From Bacillota bacterium (lineage in GTDB: Bacteria > Bacillota > Clostridia > Christensenellales > SZUA-584), in the NCBI GenBank assembly GCA_023390815.1, contig JAEWCC010000020.1, positions 1 through 64,000 on the forward strand: a stretch of DNA of 64,000 nucleotides. Reading direction: 5' to 3'. The notes beneath the pieces are model-generated. The model worked only from the letters and a program-made list of their open reading frames with translations. It had not been told where the DNA came from and did not search any database. The position numbers were made by a program, and so were the translations under genes. This document shows positions 57,800 to 64,000 of this stretch, in pieces. How positions within the stretch are numbered: position 1 is the first letter of the stretch; every line of letters begins with the position of its first letter.

Positions 57800-58015
57800 G
57801 CCATCATGCCTCCCTCAGACGAGGGAGGTGGCACTTAGTGCCGGAGGGAGTGACCGGTTTTAAGCCATTTTTCTCTCCCCCAGTCACCTGTCGGTGACAG
57901 CCCCCGTACCTGGGGTCCCTGAAAAGCGCAGCTTTTTGGGGTGGTCGTCCGAGGGGGCCTACTAAGTTTTTTACAATGTGCGACCTCCCCGCACATGCCG
58001 GGGAGGTTTGTTTGT
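57800..58015. repeat. Hairpin-rich dispersed repeat unit before the AT-rich island
   Basis: The gap 57781-58158 has no gene. It holds CCTCCCTC-AGAC-GAGGGAGG, then GGCAC-TTA-GTGCC, then GGAGGGAGTGACCGG and, near the end, ACCTCCCC...GGGGAGGT with a T run (57982-58015, terminator-like). Repeats of this general look are common between genes in gut Clostridia. Confidence 0.6.
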
Positions 58016-58158
58016 ATTCGGCAAAATCCGATTAATTTTTACATTATAGTATATATTATGATGCAAAGTGTGGCTGGAGAGGTGTATAATAATGTTGGTA
58101 TATATTATGCTTATAATGATCTAGGTAGATACTATCGGAAAGGAAAGGAGATAAAAAC

Positions 58159-58422
58159 ATGAGTAAAGATAATATTATAGGTATGCCCATAAAGACTTCG
58201 CAAATTATAAAAAATAAGCGAGGTAACATTTCTGTAGATTGTATAGTTACAGATAGGTGGCTAAAATTCTCAAATAGTTCAGCAATGTTTGATTGTGGAG
58301 AAGTATACACTGTTGATGTAATGACAACAAACGTTGATGGAATTGATAAAAAGATTTGCCAGCTCATTATAAAAAAAGATGAACTGATTAATGTAATTAA
58401 CAGTATAAAATGTACTAATTGA
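58159..58422 (+). CDS. Orphan protein 1 of the AT-rich island
   Basis: An 87-residue soluble protein starting MSKDNIIGMPIKTSQIIKNK. It has a compact beta-rich appearance with one Cys-containing DCGEVYTVDVM stretch. AAAGGAGATAAAAAC precedes the ATG. Codon use is AT-rich and unlike the flanking genes. No recognised domain. It heads three same-strand genes in the island. Confidence 0.75.
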   Translation: MSKDNIIGMPIKTSQIIKNKRGNISVDCIVTDRWLKFSNSSAMFDCGEVYTVDVMTTNVDGIDKKICQLIIKKDELINVINSIKCTN

Positions 58423-58491
58423 TACGGCACTACCATGTACACTAATTTAATATATTTATATGCATTATTCTGATAAATAAGTGGTGATTTA

Positions 58492-59115
58492 ATGTTAAAT
58501 GAGTTATCTATAGTATTTTCTGTATGTATTTCAATTGTTTCGCTGATTATCTCCATTCTTTCATATAGATTAAAAACCCCTAAAGTAAAAATTCAGATAA
58601 TCGATAAAAGGTACGATTCTTTTTTTGGAAATGTGCAATGTGAACATAATGAGCACGTTCACAAAAACAGAATATCAGGTGCGAGATTGCGGCTTATAAA
58701 TAATTCTCCAAATGAAATCACAATTATGGGTATTGCACTTAAATGCAAAAAAGAGACCTTTAGGTTAATTGATCCTTCAAATGATTATTGGGAAATTGTT
58801 GAGTTTCTATTTAATGACGAAAACGGCGAAGAAACATCAGATGGAAGCGCAATATATTATAGTAATGATGGTATAATCTTGCCATTAATTCTTAAAGCAT
58901 ATGACGGGAAAGATGTAATTGCACTATTTTATCATTTTCCTATAAAGATCAGAAAAAAAACATGGGCGAAGATTATCGTACAAACCACAATTGGAGTAAA
59001 AACTAAAAAGGTCCATTTAATAGAATATGATAAACAATACGCGAATAAAGATTACAGGGATTACCTGCAATACAAAGTATTGAAGATGAATGAAATCTTA
59101 TATAATCCTACTTAA
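58492..59115 (+). CDS. Orphan protein 2 of the AT-rich island, N-terminal membrane anchor
   Basis: A 207-residue protein with one N-terminal membrane segment (about 6-24) and a cytoplasmic or exposed domain with beta-sandwich-like segments (RISGARLRLINNSPNEITI). Proteins of this shape are frequent, unclassified members of defence or accessory islands. GGTGATTTA precedes the ATG. No catalytic motif is visible. Confidence 0.75.
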   Translation: MLNELSIVFSVCISIVSLIISILSYRLKTPKVKIQIIDKRYDSFFGNVQCEHNEHVHKNRISGARLRLINNSPNEITIMGIALKCKKETFRLIDPSNDYWEIVEFLFNDENGEETSDGSAIYYSNDGIILPLILKAYDGKDVIALFYHFPIKIRKKTWAKIIVQTTIGVKTKKVHLIEYDKQYANKDYRDYLQYKVLKMNEILYNPT

Positions 59116-59281
59116 AATACAATTATTTACATTCTCCTGATATGATTTTAGCGATAATTTGCAGATAATTAGGGTATTCGAGAATGTTCTATCGCTTATA
59201 TAGTGGCGGATTAAATGTTGCAACAATACAAACTCAGAATTGTATAGACAAAGTATATTTAACTTTTTGGGGGATAAAAAA

Positions 59282-59950
59282 ATGGGAGATGAGCACGCGT
59301 CTTTTATATATCCTGCATATATATCCGAATACCAAGAATTACACAAAGCGATATGTTTAAACCTCAACAGAATGATTTGGAATATAGCTTTTTTGAAAAA
59401 GGCTAAAGAGGCGCAAGAAAATGGTGCGCGCTGTCGCAATGATTTTATTATTGAGCACCTTTATAAAAACGAATTTGAGTTATTAGTTTTGCGATTGAAT
59501 AGAACTTTTTTTGACGAAGGACAGGACGTAATTACTTTGTCACGATTGAAAGACAACTTATTTGCGAAATATTTATTGCCAGAGTATAAGATTATCTTGA
59601 GTAAATCGTTGCATGATGTTACATGGGACTCATGTGAAATTGTTGCTGCGAGGCGGAGATTAAAAGAGGCTGTACCAATCTTTAGAAATCAATTTATTGC
59701 CCATACACTTATGGGTGAAATTGATGAGCTCTCCGTTTCTCTTCTTGATAGCGAAAAAGTTGTAATGGCTTCTTGTGACCTTTTCAGTAGACTAAGCTAT
59801 GGAGTGGATTCATTTTACTTAGGAAAAGAAAAGTTTTATTTAAATTTTGCAGATGAAAAAACAGCATCCGAGCACTTCCTCGAAGAATTTTTCCTGTTTC
59901 AACAAACAAGCGCATGGTGCATTAATAAACTAGATGTGACTGTTCCATGA
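59282..59950 (+). CDS. HEPN-domain (AbiU2-like) candidate protein
   Basis: A 222-residue, mostly helical protein. Near the C-terminal half is FRNQFIAHT (Arg135, His141), an R-x5-H motif of the HEPN superfamily as found in AbiU2-like abortive-infection proteins. Many HEPN proteins are RNases that act in phage defence. The ATG at 59282 follows GGGGGATAAAAA; the frame upstream is not part of the protein. It is the last gene of the AT-rich island. The RNase role is inferred from the motif only. Confidence 0.7.
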   Translation: MGDEHASFIYPAYISEYQELHKAICLNLNRMIWNIAFLKKAKEAQENGARCRNDFIIEHLYKNEFELLVLRLNRTFFDEGQDVITLSRLKDNLFAKYLLPEYKIILSKSLHDVTWDSCEIVAARRRLKEAVPIFRNQFIAHTLMGEIDELSVSLLDSEKVVMASCDLFSRLSYGVDSFYLGKEKFYLNFADEKTASEHFLEEFFLFQQTSAWCINKLDVTVP

Positions 59951-60167
59951 TGAACAAACGGAGATAGAAAAAGAGAAGGTAGCGAAAACCAATTTGCTTA
60001 TTTCTGCCTTTATAGACTTATAGTCTGGGACTGAAAAAGTGATCTTTTCATAATATGCATATGGCTCAACCTTCAGTACCCATAAAACCCAGAGAACCAG
60101 CGATGCCGATCCATCCCCCCGCAATAAAATGAGGCTGCGTACAGCCCCATTCGCTTATCTTTGTTGC

Positions 60168-60743
60168 TTACAGCTTTGCGCCGCAGTCGTGGCAGAACTT
60201 CGTTCCGGGCGGGTTTTCCGCGCCGCAGCCTGCGCACTTGGGCGTAGCGGACGTACCCAGCTTCGCGCCGCAGTCGCGGCAGAACTTGGTTCCGGGCGGG
60301 TTCTCCGCGCCGCAGCCTGCGCACTTGGGCGATACCGGGGCGACGAGCTTTTCTCCGCACTCTTGACAGAACTTCGTGCCGGGCGGATTCTCCGTACCAC
60401 AGCTTTTGCAGATTCGCGCATCCTGCTCCAGCTGCTCCGCGCGCTTCTTCTCCTCCGCAGCGCGCTGCGCCTCTTCCACTTCCGCGCGCTTGCGCGCAAG
60501 CAGCTTGTCAATCTGCGCGGCTTCGTCGCACAGCTCGGCGAACTCCGGGTAGCGGCCGCTTCGACTGCCCTCCAGCACGGCTGCGCCGATGCGCGCAAGG
60601 ACGTCCTGCTTTTTCTTGTCCATCTCGTTTAAATCGGTCTGAAGCAGGAACGCATTCATCGACGCGTCCTTCTTCGCTTCCTCGCCCATCAGCGGCTGCA
60701 TGCCCTTAATCAGCCCGCCAAGACCACTGAAAAAATCGCTCAT
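60168..60743 (-). CDS. Coiled-coil protein with three zinc ribbons
   Basis: A 191-residue protein. Residues 35-108 form a charged coiled coil. After it come three near-identical zinc-ribbon units of the type CxxCGxxNPPGTKFCxxCG. The DNA for these units is repeated at about 75-90 base intervals (60168-60420), so recent tandem duplication or gene conversion is likely. The second and third units are almost identical. The start follows GGAGGGGCGGAGT. Role unknown; perhaps an adaptor. Confidence 0.85.
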   Translation of the reverse strand: MSDFFSGLGGLIKGMQPLMGEEAKKDASMNAFLLQTDLNEMDKKKQDVLARIGAAVLEGSRSGRYPEFAELCDEAAQIDKLLARKRAEVEEAQRAAEEKKRAEQLEQDARICKSCGTENPPGTKFCQECGEKLVAPVSPKCAGCGAENPPGTKFCRDCGAKLGTSATPKCAGCGAENPPGTKFCHDCGAKL

Positions 60744-60828
60744 ACTCCGCCCCTCCGCTTGGATTTGCTTCCATTATATCCCGAATAGACGGCAACGGCA
60801 ATAGGCTGCGTATAGAGGCTTTATACGG

Positions 60829-61455
60829 TCAGTTCGGGCAAAGCAGCGCCATCGCGCGCCGCATAACGCTCTCCCGCGCGGCCTCCATATCCCCCGCCAC
60901 ATTGCCCAGCATGCCGCAGTTGTAAAGCGACACGAAACCGTGCAGCATGGCCCATGCGCCTGCGATCCGGCTCTGCGGCGGCTCTGCGTCCGTGCAGCCC
61001 GTCTGCATCACCGCTTCCCCGATGAGGCTCACGATGCCGAATGAGATGCGCTCCGCCTCCTGCGCTGCGGCGGCCTCGCGCGGGTCCCCGTACTCCCGGC
61101 ATTCCGGGTAGTCGCTGGCGAACATGATGTTGTAATAGCCTTTTTCCTGAATGCCGAAGCGGATGTATTCCTCCAGCGCGGCTTGAAGCCTTTCGCGCGG
61201 CGTTTGCTGCTCCGAAATGCGGGCCGCGATACCCTCGTAAAGACGCGTAAAGCCGATCACCAGCAGCGAAAGATACAGTTCTTCCTTGCTCGCGAAGTAC
61301 CGGTAGATCGTCGTCGCCGTGACGCCGAGCTTTGCCCCGAGCTTGCGCATGGAGATATGCTCAAACCCGCCCTGCTCCAGTAGGCGCTGGGCCTGGGTCA
61401 GTATGCGCGACCGTTCCCGCTGTACGCTCTCTGCATCCATCGCTTTTTTCGCCAA
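60829..61455 (-). CDS. TetR-family transcriptional repressor
   Basis: A 208-residue regulator. The helix-turn-helix spans EQGGFEHISMRKLGAKLGVT and TATTIYRYFASKEELYLSLL, the TetR signature. The C-terminal ligand domain is unassigned. The start is a TTG at 61455 with GGGAGTGAGG; an ATG at 61440 is less well placed. The palindrome within its own promoter points to autorepression. The target other than itself may be the rightward genes from 61640. Confidence 0.93.
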   Translation of the reverse strand: MAKKAMDAESVQRERSRILTQAQRLLEQGGFEHISMRKLGAKLGVTATTIYRYFASKEELYLSLLVIGFTRLYEGIAARISEQQTPRERLQAALEEYIRFGIQEKGYYNIMFASDYPECREYGDPREAAAAQEAERISFGIVSLIGEAVMQTGCTDAEPPQSRIAGAWAMLHGFVSLYNCGMLGNVAGDMEAARESVMRRAMALLCPN

Positions 61456-61483
61456 AGCCTCACTCCCGCTCTATTTTACGGGT

Positions 61484-61512
61484 ATCATATAACAACATGC
61501 GTGTTGATTCAA
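61484..61512 (-). promoter_or_regulatory. TetR-gene promoter with operator palindrome
   Basis: On the minus strand TTGAAT (61507-61512) and TATGAT (61484-61489) have a 17-base spacer. CAACATGCGTGTTG (61493-61506) is a palindrome filling most of the spacer, ideal for TetR binding. Confidence 0.8.
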
Positions 61513-61594
61513 TCGCTCCGGACACATTCCCATGATATCCCATGAATAGTTCGCGCCTCATTCATGAACATACCGTAAATTTCAACCATGAAGA

Positions 61595-61623
61595 TTGTGA
61601 AACAAAAATGGCCATGATATATT
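61595..61623 (+). promoter_or_regulatory. Promoter of the DUF5685/J-domain cluster
   Basis: TTGTGA (61595-61600) and TATATT (61618-61623), 17-base spacer, 16 bases before the ATG at 61640. Confidence 0.6.
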
Positions 61624-61639
61624 GTAGCGGGAGAAGAGC

Positions 61640-62506
61640 ATGTTCGGATATGTGCAGCCTTTGAAGCCGGAGTTAAAGGTCAAGGAGAACGAGGCGTTTC
61701 AGGGCTACTACTGCGGCCTGTGCAAGGCGATAAAAGAAAATTATACGAATGCGGCGCGTTTTATGCTAAACTACGATTGCGCCGTGCTGATGCTGCTTTT
61801 CTCGTCGATGAGCGGCGAAACGCCTGCGGTACGCCGCGAGCGCTGCATCGCAAGCCCGCTCAAAAAGAAAACGATCGTGTCGTCGCCCGAAGCGCCGTAC
61901 GCCGCGGCAGTCAACGTGCTGCTGGGTGTCAGCAAAATCGACGATACCGCGCGCGATGACCACCGTTTTTCGGCCCGTGCGCTGTCACTGTTTTACCGCC
62001 ACGTGCACAGCCGCGCCGCAAAGGATTATCCGGAGCTCGCCGGGGTGTTTCGTCAGCGGCTTGAAGCCTTGAGCGCTTTGGAGCGGCAGGGCTGCACGGA
62101 AATCGACGCGGTATCAAACGAGTTTGCGCAGATGCTGGCTGCCGTGTTCTCGCTGGCGCCATTCGAATTCGTGGACGAGGCGTCCCGCAGGGCATTGTGG
62201 CATTTCGGCTACAACCTCGGGCGCTGGATCTATATCGCGGACGCGGCGGACGACCTCGAGAAGGACTGGAAGGCCGGGAGCTACAACGTATTCATCAAGC
62301 GATCAATCGCAGACATTGCGGAGCTGCGCGAAGCCGTAAGCGAGGAAGCGCAGTTCAATCTGCACGTTTCGCTGGCTGAAGCGTGCGGCGCGTACGAGCT
62401 GCTCGATATCAAAAGAGACAAACCGCTGCTCGATAACATCATGTATCTGGGGTTGGCGGACAAGACACAAAAGGTGCTGAAGGGGAAAGCAAATGGATCC
62501 GTATAA
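61640..62506 (+). CDS. DUF5685-family protein
   Basis: A 288-residue helical protein that starts MFGYVQPLKPELKVKENEAF and continues YYCGLCKAIKENY, then a conserved Asp/His-rich middle. This matches a Clostridia family of unknown function (DUF5685). The ATG follows GGGAGAAGAG. It overlaps the J-domain gene by 14 bases, implying that the two are made together. No catalytic motif was recognised. Confidence 0.8.
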   Translation: MFGYVQPLKPELKVKENEAFQGYYCGLCKAIKENYTNAARFMLNYDCAVLMLLFSSMSGETPAVRRERCIASPLKKKTIVSSPEAPYAAAVNVLLGVSKIDDTARDDHRFSARALSLFYRHVHSRAAKDYPELAGVFRQRLEALSALERQGCTEIDAVSNEFAQMLAAVFSLAPFEFVDEASRRALWHFGYNLGRWIYIADAADDLEKDWKAGSYNVFIKRSIADIAELREAVSEEAQFNLHVSLAEACGAYELLDIKRDKPLLDNIMYLGLADKTQKVLKGKANGSV

Positions 62507-63122
62507 AGTATTGGGGGTCAGCCCATCCGCAACGGATGAGGAAGTGAAAAGTGCATACAGGCAGCTTGCCAAGAAGTATCACCCCGACCGCTATCGCGGC
62601 CACGACCTGCAGGACCTCGCGGGCGAGAAGCTAAAGCAGATCAACGAGGCATACGATACGATCCAGAAGGATCGCCAGAGCGGCCACTACAGCAATACGG
62701 GTGCGGGTTCATCCTCGTCAGGCTCCTCGTCTTACTCCTCCTCGTATTCGGGGTCATCTCAGTTCGCAGAGGTACGCCGCGCCATGCAGACGGGCGACCT
62801 GACGCGCGCGGATACGTTGCTCGATACCATGAGCAACCGCAACGCCGAGTGGCACTACTGGAAGGGCATGGTGCTGCTTCGCAAGGGCTGGTACGACGGC
62901 GCACGGCAGCATTTCGCGACCGCGTGCAGCATGGACCCCAGCAATCTGGAATATGCAAACGCGTACAACACCCTCAACCGCAGCGCGGGCGGATACGGCC
63001 AGACGTTCTACGGCAACCAGCGCACGGGAGGAAACAGTGACGTGTGCGGCATTTGCTCCGGGCTGCTCTGCGCGGACTGCTGCTGCGAGTGCGCGGGCGG
63101 GGACTGCATCCCCTGCTGCTGA
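62493..63122 (+). CDS. J-domain (DnaJ-like) protein with Cys-rich C-terminus
   Basis: A 209-residue protein. The J domain (1-65) includes YKVLGVSPSATDEEVKSAYR and the HPD motif in KKYHPDRYRG. A Ser/Gly-rich linker follows, then a helical TPR-like region (about 90-165) and a Cys-rich end CGICSGLLCADCCCECAGG. The HPD motif implies stimulation of an Hsp70. It overlaps the DUF5685 gene upstream. The Cys tail could bind a metal or anchor by lipidation (not shown). Confidence 0.9.
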   Translation: MDPYKVLGVSPSATDEEVKSAYRQLAKKYHPDRYRGHDLQDLAGEKLKQINEAYDTIQKDRQSGHYSNTGAGSSSSGSSSYSSSYSGSSQFAEVRRAMQTGDLTRADTLLDTMSNRNAEWHYWKGMVLLRKGWYDGARQHFATACSMDPSNLEYANAYNTLNRSAGGYGQTFYGNQRTGGNSDVCGICSGLLCADCCCECAGGDCIPCC

Positions 63123-63155
63123 GATTTTAAAACGCCATGAGAGGAAGATACCGCA

Positions 63156-63698
63156 ATGCCAAGGTTTAAACGCACATCTCACCGAGTAAGCCTGACCGCG
63201 ATGTTCGCCTCAATGTCGCTGCTGTTTTTATACCTCGCATCCGTGCTGCCTTCGGGCCGCATTGCGATGTTCTTTTTAAGCTCCATATTCGTCATGGGCC
63301 TCGTGCTGGAGGAGGAGATCGGCCTCGCGTTTCTGATGTTCGCGGCCGTTTCGCTGCTCTCGCTTCCGCTGCTGCCCAATCCGTATCTCGTGATTCCTTA
63401 TGTGCTGTTCTTCGGCCATTACGGCATCGGCAAATTCTATATTGAAACCCACTTCCGGGACAAAGTCGTGCGCTATATCATCAAGCTGCTCTACTATAAC
63501 GTTGCGCTCGTGCTGATCTACTTGCTCATCGATCTTGCGGATGAAGACCTGTTGGATACCCTCATATCCTTCGACAAGATCGCGATTTGGATTCTGATCC
63601 CGCTCGCGGAACTCGCCTTCGTGGTATACGACTACGCTTTCACCAAGGTCACCGGCTATTATTTCAACAACATCCGCCGCAAGCTCATGAAGGACTAA
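63156..63698 (+). CDS. Polytopic membrane protein of the J-domain cluster
   Basis: A 180-residue protein with about five membrane segments. It starts MPRFKRTSHRVSLTAMFASM and ends with a basic RRKLMKD. GAGAGGAAGATACC precedes the ATG. It is 33 bases after the J-domain gene on the same strand and may act with it. No recognised family from the residues seen. Confidence 0.75.
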   Translation: MPRFKRTSHRVSLTAMFASMSLLFLYLASVLPSGRIAMFFLSSIFVMGLVLEEEIGLAFLMFAAVSLLSLPLLPNPYLVIPYVLFFGHYGIGKFYIETHFRDKVVRYIIKLLYYNVALVLIYLLIDLADEDLLDTLISFDKIAIWILIPLAELAFVVYDYAFTKVTGYYFNNIRRKLMKD

Positions 63699-63746
63699 AC
63701 CGGCACGCCAAGCATTCACCATTGTTTGTCACAAACAAGGTATAAG

Positions 63747-64000
63747 GTGTCGAAGATTACCTTGTTTCAGTTCAAAAAAATCATGGAACATGACGTATTA
63801 TCCAAACGTTTGTGTATTGAAATTCACTTTTTCATTGATGATGATGTTAAATACGCTTCATGTTGGACGGGTAAACTGCCTTCAGCCGGAGAAGTTCCAC
63901 ACGAAGTATTTTGGTATGGGCTCGTGCCAGATGGCTCTCAGGCGTTTAATTTCAATTCGCTTGATTTATTAAAGGCTCCTGTTTTTTACGGACGCAGCAT
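63747..64000 (+). CDS. Hypothetical protein, 3' end cut by window edge
   Basis: A GTG at 63747 (with AAGG six bases before) opens a frame that continues to the last base. It starts MSKITLFQFKKIMEHD and includes IEIHFFIDDDVKYASCWTGK, EVFWYGLVPDGSQAFNF and APVFYGRS. An ATG at 63783 is in frame. I recognise the general look of a clostridial hypothetical but cannot name a family. More than 84 residues are present with no stop. Confidence 0.6.
   Translation, partial: MSKITLFQFKKIMEHDVLSKRLCIEIHFFIDDDVKYASCWTGKLPSAGEVPHEVFWYGLVPDGSQAFNFNSLDLLKAPVFYGRS

Noticed and set aside
57800..58015. The hairpin-rich gap as a CRISPR array
   Set aside because: Repeats are inverted and irregular in spacing, with no regular repeat-spacer pattern and no cas genes nearby.
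58020..60110. The AT-rich island as a prophage or integrative element
   Set aside because: No integrase, transposase, phage structural gene, tRNA target or flanking direct repeat was found.

Overview
The window reads as chromosomal DNA of an endospore-forming member of the Clostridia (Bacillota/Firmicutes) that is visibly GC-rich for that group. The evidence is a complete spoIIA operon, the spoVA operon (spoVAA, AB, AC, AD, AE), yunB, a BofC-like protein, a YlbF-family protein, an FMN riboswitch in front of ribU, a c-di-AMP (ydaO/yuaA-type) riboswitch, dockerin-bearing secreted proteins and an [FeFe]-hydrogenase-like sensor that suggests anaerobic life. The genus cannot be fixed from the sequence alone. 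No rRNA, tRNA, CRISPR array, integrase or transposase was seen.

Layout. 1-3007 (leftward): murF (cut by the window edge), ddl, rimI, tsaB, tsaE, for peptidoglycan precursors and t6A tRNA modification. 3068-5958 (leftward): ribU behind an FMN riboswitch, a BofC-like membrane protein, a YebC-family regulator, yunB. 6108-9077: class A penicillin-binding protein. 9154-12916 (leftward): a small secreted protein followed by a two-permease FtsX/MacB-type ABC exporter. 13143-15500 (leftward): a second class A PBP. 15682-20340 (rightward): spoIIAA-AB-sigF behind a sigma-H promoter, then the spoVA dipicolinate-channel operon with two unannotated small ORFs woven into it. 20725-21635: three tandem small lipoproteins. 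21825-22249: frameshifted OsmC-like gene. 22333-28711: nucleoside kinase with TGS domain, L,D-transpeptidase, membrane-anchored MutS-like ATPase, [FeFe]-hydrogenase/chemoreceptor fusion. 28989-33564: ABC-2 exporter and a seven-PASTA membrane protein. 33600-33870: dispersed palindromic repeats.

33938-46158: phosphodiester glycosidase, small Gly/Arg-rich probable sporulation protein, YlbF-family protein, an HD-GYP response regulator with its multi-PAS histidine kinase, peptide deformylase, a c-di-AMP riboswitch controlling a DapB-like reductase, an SGNH hydrolase, a DraG-like/HD hydrolase pair and a PadR-HAAS operon. 46341-51661: three surface/secreted proteins, two of them carrying bacterial Ig-like plus dockerin-like modules joined to cell-wall enzyme domains (NlpC/P60 and SpoIID/LytB). 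51823-55835: an arsenic operon (arsR, acr3, ArsP-like permease, arsC, and three small Cys-rich redox proteins) with a clear promoter and a perfect 22-bp operator. 55998-57780: an N-terminal-nucleophile amide hydrolase and a methyltransferase.

57800-58015 is a hairpin-rich dispersed repeat that borders an AT-rich island (about 58020-60110) with three orphan genes, one bearing a HEPN-type RNase motif. This is the best candidate here for a transferred, possibly defensive, module. 60168-64000 returns to host composition: a triple zinc-ribbon protein, a self-regulated TetR repressor, and a DUF5685 / J-domain / membrane-protein cluster, ending in a gene cut by the right edge.

Functional themes are envelope construction (two PBPs, murF/ddl, L,D-transpeptidase, PASTA protein, dockerin wall enzymes), sporulation, and second-messenger or redox sensing (c-di-AMP riboswitch, HD-GYP, hydrogenase-MCP). 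Calls are based on motif reading by eye; no database search was possible.
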